A DNA stretch of 64,000 bases from Bacteroidia bacterium (lineage in GTDB: Bacteria; Bacteroidota; Bacteroidia; J057). A program made the translations under genes and the position numbers. Below the pieces are notes generated by a model. The model made no database searches. It was not told where the DNA came from and saw only the letters and a list, made by a program, of their open reading frames with translations. Where the stretch lies: positions 1 to 64,000 of the forward strand of contig JAUIKF010000016.1 of NCBI GenBank assembly GCA_030430575.1, read 5' to 3'. Shown here in pieces: positions 43,901 through 51,870 of the stretch (the first letter of the stretch is position 1; each line of letters starts with the position of its first letter).

Positions 43901-45230
43901 GCAAAGCGGTAAGCTGTACTGCATTACAATTCATGATGGGCACCGCCGTCGCCGTTGACTGCGTCAGCACATTTCTCACATATATCAACACGGTGTACTG
44001 ATTCAACCCAGGTACAGGGCAAGCGTCATCTTTGGTCGTGACCACAAAAGAGTAGGTACCTATTTGGGTAGGCGTCCAGCAAAAGCGCCCGATGGGGTCT
44101 TTACCCGGAATAGTATTCATCACGACCAGGTTGGTGTCGGTGAAGGTAGCACCTAGCGATGCTAACTGCTGGTTCCAAGAGATGGTATAGTTGAGCATGG
44201 GGTCTTGGGAAATGACAGGAATGTCAAAACACACAGGCGTCCCGGGGCAAGTCAGTACTTCTGTAGGAGAGACAGGATCTGCGGGAACGGTGCCAATGCG
44301 CAGGTTTTGTACGCCGCCCGTGACGGGGTTAGTGGATGTACAGCCTGTGATGACCGTGATCTGCATGTCTCTTACTACCGTGCCGATCATCACCCCATTT
44401 CTCCATTCCTCCACCAGAATACAAATTACTCCTACTACTACGCCACCCCCTCCAACTGAAGGTGCAATGGTGATGTCCCCTGTATATTGATTTAGATTCA
44501 CCTGCCATGCGGGTCCCAAAGGCTGTTGTGCGCTATAATTATTGGCATAGGTGACAGGATTCCCCGCCCCTCGGAAGCAAGTCCCAAGCTTATAAGCCAG
44601 GGAGTCTCCGTCTGGGTCAAAAGCACCTTGATTGAAGGTAAATGGCTGGTTGGCACAGATATATGGTACGGGAATATTGAGGAAAGTAGGGCTGCTATTG
44701 CAAGGGGTGATGGTCAGGTCGATGACTGTATTTCCTGTGTAAATAGACTGGGAAAGCGGATTGTTAAGGCCAGTGATGACGCCATTTCGACAACAGCCAG
44801 ACCAGCCAATATTGAACTTCTGACAGGGAGGATTACCCCCATTACACAAATTATAATCTCGTCGATAGACGGCTTCTCGCACCCCATTGATCGGAGAGCT
44901 GGCATTGGAACAGCCCGTCTGATAACCAGGACAGATAGGCGTTACCTCCATATAGGAAACCACGACCCATGAACCCGCAGCGATCGGAATGGAACTACAT
45001 CCCGCTGGCGATCCGATAAAATTGAGAAAAGGTACCGGAGGTGTGCCTGGAGGAGGAGGGGCAATGCCTCCTGTACAGTCGTAATAGACCTTATGTGTGA
45101 TGCGATAGGTACAACCGCTCAGACATTGATAGCTGATATCCACGCCCATATAGTGCGTCGCATGGGTTTCTGTGGGACAAGTGAAAAGGAATGCTAGGGT
45201 GAGGAGGAATAAGCTGTAGGTGGTTTTCAT
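40965..45230 (-). CDS. PKD-repeat adhesin with Cys-rich N-terminal module and T9SS type B tail
   Basis: This protein has about 1,421 residues. ATG 45,230 gives the signal peptide MKTTYSLFLLTLAFLFTCPTETHA; the extended reading frame to 45,299 is not needed. The first 300 mature residues form a Cys-rich module (THYMGVDISYQCLSGCTYRI ... YYDCTGG ... CNSSPTFLNIPVPYICANQP) that recurs at the start of large type B proteins in this group. Ig-like and PxT-type domains follow, then six PKD domains with W-x-F-G-D-G cores (AWFWDFGDGNS, YAWKYGDGTT, YTWDFGDPGS, WEWDFGNG, WDWNFDGTG, WAWDFGDGNA). The tail is FPSAFSPNGDGYNDFFYIG ... FSRWGLKVYE ... VPEGVYVFVAKYL. It is probably a surface adhesin. Confidence 0.9.
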   Translation of the reverse strand: MKTTYSLFLLTLAFLFTCPTETHATHYMGVDISYQCLSGCTYRITHKVYYDCTGGIAPPPPGTPPVPFLNFIGSPAGCSSIPIAAGSWVVVSYMEVTPICPGYQTGCSNASSPINGVREAVYRRDYNLCNGGNPPCQKFNIGWSGCCRNGVITGLNNPLSQSIYTGNTVIDLTITPCNSSPTFLNIPVPYICANQPFTFNQGAFDPDGDSLAYKLGTCFRGAGNPVTYANNYSAQQPLGPAWQVNLNQYTGDITIAPSVGGGGVVVGVICILVEEWRNGVMIGTVVRDMQITVITGCTSTNPVTGGVQNLRIGTVPADPVSPTEVLTCPGTPVCFDIPVISQDPMLNYTISWNQQLASLGATFTDTNLVVMNTIPGKDPIGRFCWTPTQIGTYSFVVTTKDDACPVPGLNQYTVLIYVRNVLTQSTATAVPIMNCNAVQLTALPQTQISSPYNHIFNYDWSGNGNLLPQYNANLQDSMLVHSYPGPNNYFYDMMLTDTFGCEHEFRSFLTLNQGVTADAGSDLTICSGFQFQLGAPAIAGQSYTWTPTTGLNNASLANPIFTRTNNTPGQIDTVDFTLFVTDGICSTEDYVRVIINPSLQANITPANPTICRGGTTTLTATGGSTFLWSDGSISSSINVSPTHQTTYSVVTFSNGCSSPPTFVTVDIDPGPTGQIAGTFKVCPGESSILVASGATDFQWSTTVANTPTIIVPNITQPTSVYMIPSQNGCKGDTVFATIDVYDAPIPAFTTSPVCEGLASTFIDQSTVASGQIVAWFWDFGDGNSATAQSPSHTYQQLGSYPVTLRVVTDNGCEATITQNVTVEAVPAADFDFTNVCEGFANVFLDKSSILGGGSITDYAWKYGDGTTGNGNQASHIYGNSGFYNVTLIVTSAGGCVDSTTHTVFTHPNPDASFDILNACQDSVVFSFNGSSVGGGLDVVTDYTWDFGDPGSGGLNTSNLEEPTHVYAAAGSKTVTLTVVTGNGCVSTTTRSVTIYEEPVANFATDNACENRAVHFFDRSTTDPATPLVKWEWDFGNGLTSGSFNPSTLYRDQGPGTYPITLRVTSSENCTNTLTRPIVISPAPKTAFWATHACIGDTVHFVDQSTVDYTNIVQWDWNFDGTGQGPNGEPNPAFVYDNPGSYAVQLTVTTDSGCFTTVSRGLSIWPEAPLAELIEDTACFATPAYLVAGAAANVQVKWYESLTADRPFHEGNSLVTDPLTSDVTYYLSTTTEHNCVSERYPISAYVADNEQLLISPSKTHVEIPLPTVEFTPVSTIQLLAWAWDFGDGNASDIEAPVHAFEFPGKYEVTLNATDINGCVHTATTQIEVTKTVNGYFPSAFSPNGDGYNDFFYIGPYNLREFSFTVFSRWGLKVYETNQPDFQWDGKDTRAADVPEGVYVFVAKYLDVDGKQVEVKGTITLMR

Positions 45231-45742
45231 GTGAACAAAGAATGTTTGGAGTTGAGACTTTAAGGAAAAATTCAAATTCAAGCACAAACTCAAATTCAAA
45301 ATGGAGACATAACTTTTCTTAGCGCCAATAAAGGCCCATTTGTCAGAAAAATACCTGTAAAAAAGCTAAGTAGATGTAGATCGGTAGGCAGCTACAGTTT
45401 AGAATTATTTATTGAGAAGACGAGAGTATTGTAGGTCAATCAATGAATAATGTTGGAATTGTTTTCCTGTTCTCAAAACAAAAATGTACAATTTTAAAAA
45501 GGATCAAAAGGCCCCTTGCCTGAATGGTTTTGTTTAGCTCATGACTTGGGAGAAATCGTCCGCTAATTAGCCTTTTGAGGGAGGGTGATTTTTGAACCAT
45601 ATGAGGCATTGAAGAAAGGACACGCTTATATGATCTTGTATGCCTTATATGGTTTTTACCCAATCTCTCATGATGATCCTCCACAAACATTCCTTGTAAA
45701 TGACAGCTAGACGGTAGTAATTTACCTTTCAAAAGACTGCGA
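45231..45742. other. Intergenic region with few repeats
   Basis: 512 bp between divergent genes. 45,269-45,302 is a ttcaaattcaagcacaaactc tract (CTTGAA family). 45,594-45,655 has arms accatatgaggcat / atgccttatatggt of the ACCATATAAGG family. The rest (about 45,303-45,590) shows no gene, RNA or clear promoter that I can recognise. Confidence 0.55.
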
Positions 45743-46309
45743 ATGAAACACCTGACCATTACCCTATTGCTCATTATCCTCCCTTTCACCGTACTGGGAC
45801 AGGAAACCCTGACCTTTCAGCCCACGCCCCATGTCCAGGGCGGACTGTTGGTCGGCGGTCTCATTACCTTCAACAATATTGCCTTTGCTCCGGGCATGGG
45901 CTTCTATGGCGGCCTTTCCCTCTGGCAATCCGACAAGGTCGAGATTCGCGCCAGCCTCGGCTACGAAAACTATCGCCACATCCGCAGTTGGCCGTTTTAT
46001 GGAGAACTGCGGCGTGTTTTAGGTGAAAAAAAGCAGAGCTACTTCCTCGCCCAGGCAGGCTACGCCTTTGCCTACAACCAGGGCTTCGTCGTCTCCTCAG
46101 CCTTCCAGATGCGTGGCGGCCTGCTCGGCAGCATCGGGATCGGCAAGACCTTATCCCTCTCGCCTTCTCTCAATCTTGAAATCGATCTGAGCTATAAAGC
46201 CCAGCGCAATACGCTTACCTATCCGTCTGTGGATGGCGTTTCGGCGGCGGTGATAGAGACGTCGCAGTATCATTTCTTGGTGTTGCGGGTTGGGGTGGGG
46301 AAGCGATAG
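45743..46309 (+). CDS. Secreted hypothetical protein, probable small outer-membrane barrel
   Basis: This 188-residue protein has a signal peptide (ITLLLIILPFTVLGQ). The mature part has alternating polar/hydrophobic strands and glycine-rich turns (GGLLVGGLITFNNIAFAPGM, YFLAQAGYAFAYNQGFVVSS, GGLLGSIGIGKTLSLSPSLN, HFLVLRVGVGKR). This fits an 8-stranded outer-membrane beta-barrel whose last strand ends just before the C-terminus. No named family was recognised. The gene is alone and convergent with the propeller gene 39 bp away. Confidence 0.7.
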   Translation: MKHLTITLLLIILPFTVLGQETLTFQPTPHVQGGLLVGGLITFNNIAFAPGMGFYGGLSLWQSDKVEIRASLGYENYRHIRSWPFYGELRRVLGEKKQSYFLAQAGYAFAYNQGFVVSSAFQMRGGLLGSIGIGKTLSLSPSLNLEIDLSYKAQRNTLTYPSVDGVSAAVIETSQYHFLVLRVGVGKR

Positions 46310-46348
46310 GCGAAAACTTTGCTTTCTAAATACTTTGTACAAATTCTC

Positions 46349-48052
46349 TTACCTCACCAATAGCACTTTGCCCCTATACGCTACTCCCGAGGGGAGTCGC
46401 ATATTGACATGATATATGCCACTTGGGAGATGAGCCAAGTTGAGCTGATTTCTAGCAGGACTAATAAATTGCTGATAAACGGTTTGGCCAAGCGTATTGG
46501 CTATATGAACGTGGGCTTGAGGAGCCCCTTCGGGAAGGGTGATGTAGACCAAGCCATTGCTTGGGTTGGGATGTAGGGTGAGATGTGAAGGTTGGAGATT
46601 ATTTTCGAGATTGACAATTCCCAGAGCATTTAGCTTAAGGACAAATATATCTTCATCTCCAACTGTAGTCAAATGATGATTGCCTATATTGGGATCAAAA
46701 TCGACTCTTCCATCAAAATACCCCGTAGCATAGACCTTACCTAAATTATCAACGGCAATACTATATCCTAAATCACGATTTGTTCCCCCTATACTTTTTA
46801 CCCAGCAAAAATTACCTCCTGCATCCAGTTTATGGATGAAAATATCGCTTTCTCCCTGAGAAGTAAGATGATTTACTCCATCATTTGGGTCAAAGTCTGC
46901 TGTATCTTCGTATCCACCTATTGAATATACCCCCCCTGCACTATCTACTGCAATAGAAAAGCCTATATCGGGACCGGCCCCTCCTATGTTTTTGGCCCAT
47001 AAAAAATTGCCGTCAGTATCTAGTTTTTGGATAAAAATACTGCCGCCATTTTGGGCATCTAAATAAGTCGTGTCAAACCCAGGATCAAAGTCGACTTTTT
47101 CTGAAAAAAGTCCTATTGTATATACATGCCCCGAATCACTCACTGCGATAGAGCGACCTTCATCATTTTCGATTGCTCCTATACTTCTTACCCATACGAA
47201 ATTCCCATTTGTATCTAGTTTTAGAATAAAAGCATCATATTCTCCCGAAGTGGTCACATAAAGTATCCCAACATTAGGATCAAAATCCACATCTCCGCCA
47301 AATCTACCAGTTGTATACACATTTCCTGCCTTATCTACAGCGATTCCATTCCCTGATTCCCATAGGGAACTTCCCATACTTTTAGCCCAGACAAAATTAC
47401 CTTCTGAATCCAATTTTTGAATAAAGATGTCTGTCCCTCCAAAACCAAACCCTTCTGCCGTTAAATTGTATACCCCCATATTGGGATCAAAATCTACTGT
47501 TCCGTAAAAATTACCAATGGTATAAATATTTCCTGAAGAATCGAGGGCAATGGCAGCCCCCCTGTCTGAGTCATTACCTCCCATACTTTTTGCCCAACAA
47601 AGCTTACCCGATGCATCCAGTTTTTGGATGAAAATATCGTAATCTCCTGATGAAGTTAAATTATATATTCCTGTATTAGGGTCAAAATCAACTGTTTTTT
47701 CAAAAACTCCAGTCGTATAAATATTACCCGATTGATCAACTGTAATTGCCTCTCCTGATTCATACGCTAGTCCTCCTATACTTTTGGCCCATATAAAACG
47801 GCCTCCCTGATCTAGCTTTTGAATAAAACTATCCCAATGACCTTTTGAAGTTAACATACTGGTACTAGGAGTTGGATCAAAATCGATAGTCCCAGAGAAA
47901 ACACCTGTAGTATAGGTATATCCAGAATCATTTACAGCAATTCCTAATGCTGCGTCAAAGCCAATTCCCCCTATGCCATAGGCCCATTCAAGTGTTTGAG
48001 CGGAAAGGGATAAGAGACCAAAGCATAAGCATAAAAGGATTACTTTTTTCAT
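46349..48052 (-). CDS. Seven-bladed FDPN beta-propeller protein with T9SS type A tail
   Basis: This 567-residue protein has a signal peptide (MKKVILLCLCFGLLSLSAQ). Seven repeats of about 60 residues follow the pattern G-x-F-x-x-x-V-D-F-D-P-N...DIFIQKLDxxGxFxWAKSxGG...GxxIAVDxxGNVYTTG. The last repeat lacks the W-A-K-S-x-G-G strand; the N-terminal LEWAYGIGGIGFDAALGIAV supplies it, as in a propeller closed by a strand from the other end ('velcro'). The D-x-x-G motifs recall SBBP-type repeats. Residues 490-567 are a type A sorting domain (LTLHPNPSNGLVYITLPEG ... HLPSGIYHVNM). It is exported by T9SS and has an unknown surface role. Confidence 0.88.
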   Translation of the reverse strand: MKKVILLCLCFGLLSLSAQTLEWAYGIGGIGFDAALGIAVNDSGYTYTTGVFSGTIDFDPTPSTSMLTSKGHWDSFIQKLDQGGRFIWAKSIGGLAYESGEAITVDQSGNIYTTGVFEKTVDFDPNTGIYNLTSSGDYDIFIQKLDASGKLCWAKSMGGNDSDRGAAIALDSSGNIYTIGNFYGTVDFDPNMGVYNLTAEGFGFGGTDIFIQKLDSEGNFVWAKSMGSSLWESGNGIAVDKAGNVYTTGRFGGDVDFDPNVGILYVTTSGEYDAFILKLDTNGNFVWVRSIGAIENDEGRSIAVSDSGHVYTIGLFSEKVDFDPGFDTTYLDAQNGGSIFIQKLDTDGNFLWAKNIGGAGPDIGFSIAVDSAGGVYSIGGYEDTADFDPNDGVNHLTSQGESDIFIHKLDAGGNFCWVKSIGGTNRDLGYSIAVDNLGKVYATGYFDGRVDFDPNIGNHHLTTVGDEDIFVLKLNALGIVNLENNLQPSHLTLHPNPSNGLVYITLPEGAPQAHVHIANTLGQTVYQQFISPARNQLNLAHLPSGIYHVNMRLPSGVAYRGKVLLVR

Positions 48053-48062
48053 ATAGTAAAAT

Positions 48063-48155
48063 TTAAGGCTGAATCATCACTTTTCGCACTGCCTTTTTGT
48101 TGCCAACAGTGATTTTTAGGTAGTACATCCCTGGGCTTAAATCTTTGGTGGTGCA
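48063..48155 (-). pseudogene. Orphan T9SS type A sorting-domain remnant
   Basis: On the minus strand, after an in-frame stop at 48,156-48,158, the sequence reads C-T-T-K-D-L-S-P-G-M-Y-Y-L-K-I-T-V-G-N-K then KAVRKVMIQP-stop (48,063-48,065). This is the characteristic end of a sorting tail (LSPGMYYLKI plus a basic KAVRKV end) with no gene body. It lies 11 bp upstream of the start of the propeller gene on the same strand. It is probably the remains of a lost cargo gene. Confidence 0.75.
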
Positions 48156-48248
48156 TTAAATGTGATGCTCACAGAAATCCCTCTTTTCACTGGCACTAGA
48201 TTTCAGCCTTATATTTGTTGCACTACCCTAAAAAACAGAAAAGTAACC

Positions 48249-49352
48249 CTAAACCCTAAACCCCTCAAAAGCCACCTTATCCACCGCCACGCGCTTCGCT
48301 TGCGTCAGCGAGATGAAGCCATCGGCATCCATCACCAGCGGCTCCTTGACAATGCCGCGCTCAAAGTAGCGCGCAGGCGTACTCAGGTCGTGCGCCACGG
48401 CGTTAGGCAGGTGAGCCGCCACCTGCAAATTCATGGCGCGGCCGATGCCCGTCTCAAACATGCCGCCGACCCAGCACGGAATGCCATGTTGTTGGCCATA
48501 GTTGGCGATCTGTATGCTTTGGTAGAGGCCGCCGACACGGCCTGGCTTGATGTTGAGCTCGTCGATCACGCCCAAGGCGTGCAGTTTGATCAGGTCGCCG
48601 AGGCCACTTACTTCTTCATCAAAGCAGATTTTGAGCTGGGGGAATCGCTCTTTGGCTTGACGTAAAATGTCGTAACGGTGCGGGGGAAACGGCTGCTCGA
48701 TGGCATGGTCAAATCGAAGGAACTGTTCGAGGCTGTCGAGGTCCTTGACATGGAAAGTGCCATTCGCATCAAAGCTCATATAGGCTTGGTCGCGGTAGCT
48801 ATACATGAGGTCGGAGACGGCTGTGGGAAATCCGGGAGAGATTTTGAATTTCAGGCGGCGAAAGCCGTCGGAGATGGATTGTTGGATGATGCGCTCGTAC
48901 GCAGGCAGGTCAGGCAGAATGCCGATGGAGATGCCGATGGGCACATTTTCTTGCGGCGTCCGTCCCCAATCATCAAAGATCGTTTCTCCATCTCGCTTCG
49001 CGATCAGGTCATGCATGGCATACTCCACGGCTGCCTTGGTGAAGTTCCAGCCGCGCACGCGATTCAGGACTTTGAGGACTTCGCCATAGGTCTGCTGGGC
49101 CTTGAGGTGAGGCGTGATAAACTGCTCGATGAGAATCTTTGCTCCTTCCGTAAACTCGGCAGAGAAGTAAGGATCAGGGCGACAGGAGGCTTCGCCGTAG
49201 CCAATATTTCCCTCAAGATCTGTCCACCGCACGATCAGCGCGACTTTGTGTACACGTTTTCCGATGCCTGAGACGAAGACTTCTTTTCGTGGGATGTTGA
49301 GGATAAAAAGGTCTAACTGGGCTAATGAAATGGGTTTTTGGAGAAATAGCAT
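48249..49352 (-). CDS. o-Succinylbenzoate synthase / N-succinylamino acid racemase-like enolase-superfamily enzyme
   Basis: This 367-residue protein is of the MenC/NSAR type in the enolase superfamily. The capping domain covers about 1-130. Barrel motifs are K168-F-K170 (catalytic Lys pair), D195 (FDANG), E219 (IEQPF), D245-E246 (CFDEE) and K269 (LNIKPGRVGG). The C-terminal CWVGGMFETGIGRAMNLQVA corresponds to the GMxETGIGRA signature. Members make o-succinylbenzoate for menaquinone and/or racemise N-succinyl amino acids; sequence alone does not decide. No other men genes are nearby, and the neighbour is a divergent AraC regulator. The start is ATG 49,352. Confidence 0.85.
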   Translation of the reverse strand: MLFLQKPISLAQLDLFILNIPRKEVFVSGIGKRVHKVALIVRWTDLEGNIGYGEASCRPDPYFSAEFTEGAKILIEQFITPHLKAQQTYGEVLKVLNRVRGWNFTKAAVEYAMHDLIAKRDGETIFDDWGRTPQENVPIGISIGILPDLPAYERIIQQSISDGFRRLKFKISPGFPTAVSDLMYSYRDQAYMSFDANGTFHVKDLDSLEQFLRFDHAIEQPFPPHRYDILRQAKERFPQLKICFDEEVSGLGDLIKLHALGVIDELNIKPGRVGGLYQSIQIANYGQQHGIPCWVGGMFETGIGRAMNLQVAAHLPNAVAHDLSTPARYFERGIVKEPLVMDADGFISLTQAKRVAVDKVAFEGFRV

Positions 49353-49493
49353 AGGGGGGAGCGAAAATAAAAATGAAAATAAAAATCTAAATGAAAATAT
49401 GGGTCAAGTATGTGATGAAAGAGTGGGTTTGACGAAATCTGTGCAAGCTTCGAATAGTAGGGGATAAATCAAAAATAATCTTACTTTCATTCT

Positions 49494-50363
49494 ATGATTT
49501 TGATCCCCGATCGCTTATTGCTGATGCCTGAGGTACAGGTGCTGATGCAGCATGGAAAATCGCTGATATTAACCAAAAAACTTCCCCAGGATAGCCTGGA
49601 CCGCTCTTGCTATCTTGGGACGCATGTGTTCTCATTGGTGAGGAGTGGCGAACAAAAAATTACCAATTATGAAGGGCAAAATATGCGGATTCGCGCGGAG
49701 AAAGGGGGATTCCTATCTCGCTCTATTTATAGCATTACAGATTTGCTGACGGATGGAGAAACTTTTGAGAGCTGCCTGTTCTTTGTGACGGATGAATTGC
49801 TGGAAAGCTTCCTCGCTCATTTTCCGCGAGCGGCAATAGCCAAAGGCGACGCAGGCGTCTTTTTCCCCTTACCCACCAGCCCAGCCATCCAGCTTTTTCT
49901 CGAAACGCTTCCGCAGTTTGCCCCAAAAATCCAGGACCCTTCAGGCCATTTGCTCCGCACCAAAACGCTGGAATTACTGTTCCTCCTGGCCGAGACCCCC
50001 GGCAATGAGCACTTTATCCCCTACCTCAAGCAATTGACCTTAGGCAAAAAGCACCAACTCAAATCCTTCCTCGAAGCGAACTTTGACAAACCCCTCAAAG
50101 TAGAAGACTACGCCCTCCTAACTGGTAGAAGTCTATCTTCCTTTCGTCGCGACTTCAAGCGCCTTTTTCACCAAACCCCCCAGCAATGGCTCCGCCAAAA
50201 ACGGCTTGAGAAGGCCCATGAGCTGCTCACAAAAGCCCAATATTCTGTGACGGAAGTGGCCCTCGCCGTGGGTTATGAAAATGTCTCCCATTTTATCCAG
50301 GCCTTTCGCCAGTTGTATGGCACCAGTCCAAAGCAGATGGTGATGCGGGTGAGTGAGGACTAA
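49494..50363 (+). CDS. AraC family transcriptional regulator
   Basis: This 289-residue protein has an N-terminal ligand-binding-like region (about 1-180, with GEQKITNYEGQNMRIRAEKG, cupin-like) and a C-terminal AraC DNA-binding domain (about 190-286). The latter has two HTH motifs: KVEDYALLTGRSLSSFRRDF and SVTEVALAVGYENVSHFIQA, ending FRQLYGTSPKQM. It probably activates a nearby or distant operon in response to an unknown ligand. It is divergent from the OSBS/NSAR gene (141 bp apart), which makes that gene a candidate target. The start is ATG 49,494. Confidence 0.92.
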   Translation: MILIPDRLLLMPEVQVLMQHGKSLILTKKLPQDSLDRSCYLGTHVFSLVRSGEQKITNYEGQNMRIRAEKGGFLSRSIYSITDLLTDGETFESCLFFVTDELLESFLAHFPRAAIAKGDAGVFFPLPTSPAIQLFLETLPQFAPKIQDPSGHLLRTKTLELLFLLAETPGNEHFIPYLKQLTLGKKHQLKSFLEANFDKPLKVEDYALLTGRSLSSFRRDFKRLFHQTPQQWLRQKRLEKAHELLTKAQYSVTEVALAVGYENVSHFIQAFRQLYGTSPKQMVMRVSED

Positions 50364-50552
50364 AGTGGACGATTGGGAAAAAACCATATAAGGCATATAA
50401 GTACATAAAAGGAGGAAACTTAAATGTACTTATATGCCTTATATCTCACGTTTTGGTCATTTTTATAATGAACTGATGAGTTGTAACTTGGTGATAGTCA
50501 TCAATTTATCATTATGTGTAAAAAGTTTCTATTCCTTCTCATTACAACACAG

Positions 50553-50659
50553 TTGTCATTTCGACCAACGGGAGAAATCTAACAAGCCCTTTCGAACGGT
50601 TATTTCCAGGCTTCTAGGCCACGTTGTTAGATTTCTCCTCGAAGACTCGTCGAAATGAC
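50553..50659. repeat. CATTTCGAC element, inverted copy
   Basis: gttgtcatttcgaccaacgg, gagaaatctaacaa, then ttgttagatttctcctcgaa and gactcgtcgaaatgac form long inner arms. The sequence reads as the reverse complement of 5,448-5,566. Confidence 0.75.
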
Positions 50660-50982
50660 CTTTTGGAAAAGGTATGATTTTTTTGGGTTCTCTGACATTT
50701 TTAGTGGATCGTCCACTTTGGGCTTTCACATCTCCTGAACCCCGCAGGCCCCATCCTCTTCAAAGAGGACTTCCCACAAGCCTTAGTTGGCGCGAAAACC
50801 CCTTTGAAGGGGTTGGTGCCTTGTGCGATCGGGGATGTGTTTGCCAGAAGCGACTAGCTTACCACGGAATTTGTCAGATAACCAATTTTTTTGCACACTG
50901 AACTAAGGAGAATGGTTCAAATTTTTGACGCAAACAGAACAGTTTTGACGGATTTGGGGTAGTTCTCACACAGCATCTACCA

Positions 50983-50990
50983 TAAGTTTG
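50983..50990 (+). promoter_or_regulatory. Possible -7 box upstream of the dehydrogenase gene
   Basis: TAAGTTTG matches TAnnTTTG, 19 nt before ATG 51,010. The nearest TTTG (50,953-50,956) is 26 bp away, wider than usual, so support is partial. Confidence 0.35.
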
Positions 50991-51009
50991 CATCAAAAAT
51001 CAAAACAAC

Positions 51010-51870
51010 ATGAATGTATCATTTATCGGCTTAGGCATCATGGGCAGCCGCATGGCCCAGAATCTCCTGAACAACGGCATATCCCTCACCGTCTTCAACC
51101 GCACGACGGCAGCTATGCACCCTCTCGTAGCCGCAGGCGCAAAAAAGGCTGACTCTGCGCAAAGTTGTGTTGCAGACGCAGACATCGTTTTCACCATGCT
51201 CTCAACGCCAGAAGCAGTGGAAGAAGTCGCATTGGGAGAATTGGGATTTGTACAAAAAATGAAGCCAAATGCCTTGTGGGTGGACTGCTCTACGGTGGAC
51301 CCTACATTTACCCGTCAGATTGGTGCGAGGGCTACTGAGGCAGGCATCCGCTTCTTGGAGGCTCCTGTGGCGGGTTCTCTGCCTCAAGCCGCAGGCGCGC
51401 AGTTGGTTTTCTTTTGCGGAGGCGAAGCGACAGATGTGGAATCTGTTACCCGTTTGATGGAACACATGGGTCGCAAAGTTGTGCACCTCGGAGCCGTAGG
51501 CATGGGCGCTTCTCTCAAAGTATTGGTCAATTCCATGCTGGCCCAGTCCATGCTTGTATTTGCCGAGACCGTGAACCTGGGAGAACATCTGGGCCTTTCC
51601 AAGGACTTCCTGCTGGAGTTCTTGCCGAGCTTGCCCGTCATTGCGCCCTTTGTCCAAGCCAAAGTAGAAAACCTCAAAACAGGGGAATACCCCACCAATT
51701 TCCCGCTCAGCTGGATGCAGAAAGACCTCTATTTGGTCTGCAAAGCAGCCTACGAGCAGGACACCCCGCTCATACTGGCCAACGCGACCAAGGAGGCCTA
51801 TATGGCTGCGAAGCAGTCAGGTCTTGGAAAGGAGGATTTTTCAGCGATTTATGCTTATTTGAATAAATAA
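51010..51870 (+). CDS. 3-hydroxyisobutyrate dehydrogenase-family NAD(P) oxidoreductase
   Basis: This 286-residue protein has an N-terminal Rossmann fold (FIGLGIMGSRMAQNLLNNG, residues 5-23) with a beta-2 end at VFNRT that points to NADP (R31 after N30). The substrate-binding D-C-S-T-V-D segment is at 92-97. In the C-terminal domain the catalytic Lys is K170, with N174, in GMGASLKVLVNSML. The GLYR/succinate-semialdehyde reductase branch (GLYR1-like) fits best by the F-L-E-A-P-V-A-G-S motif (115-123). It reduces a small beta-aldehyde acid or oxidises a beta-hydroxyacid; the substrate is unknown. The gene is alone, preceded by a repeat-filled spacer. Confidence 0.88.
   Translation: MNVSFIGLGIMGSRMAQNLLNNGISLTVFNRTTAAMHPLVAAGAKKADSAQSCVADADIVFTMLSTPEAVEEVALGELGFVQKMKPNALWVDCSTVDPTFTRQIGARATEAGIRFLEAPVAGSLPQAAGAQLVFFCGGEATDVESVTRLMEHMGRKVVHLGAVGMGASLKVLVNSMLAQSMLVFAETVNLGEHLGLSKDFLLEFLPSLPVIAPFVQAKVENLKTGEYPTNFPLSWMQKDLYLVCKAAYEQDTPLILANATKEAYMAAKQSGLGKEDFSAIYAYLNK

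Larger units (their letters stand above)
50364..51009. other. Repeat-rich intergenic region
   Basis: 646 bp without a convincing gene. It contains accatataaggcatataag / cttatatgccttatat (50,384-50,443), an inverted copy of the CATTTCGAC element (50,553-50,659), and two short palindromes, cctcttcaaagagg (near 50,754) and aacccctttgaaggggtt (near 50,797). An open frame across this last part (50,674-50,901) is composed of these repeats and is not taken as coding. 50,983-50,990 carries a promoter-like box. Confidence 0.6.

Noticed and set aside
45231-45299. N-terminal extension of the PKD adhesin to 45,299
   Set aside because: The extra residues precede a complete signal peptide beginning at ATG 45,230 and lie in a CTTGAA-type repeat.
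50674-50901. 75-codon open frame in the 646-bp spacer
   Set aside because: Composed of short palindromes seen in intergenic repeats; no protein-like composition.
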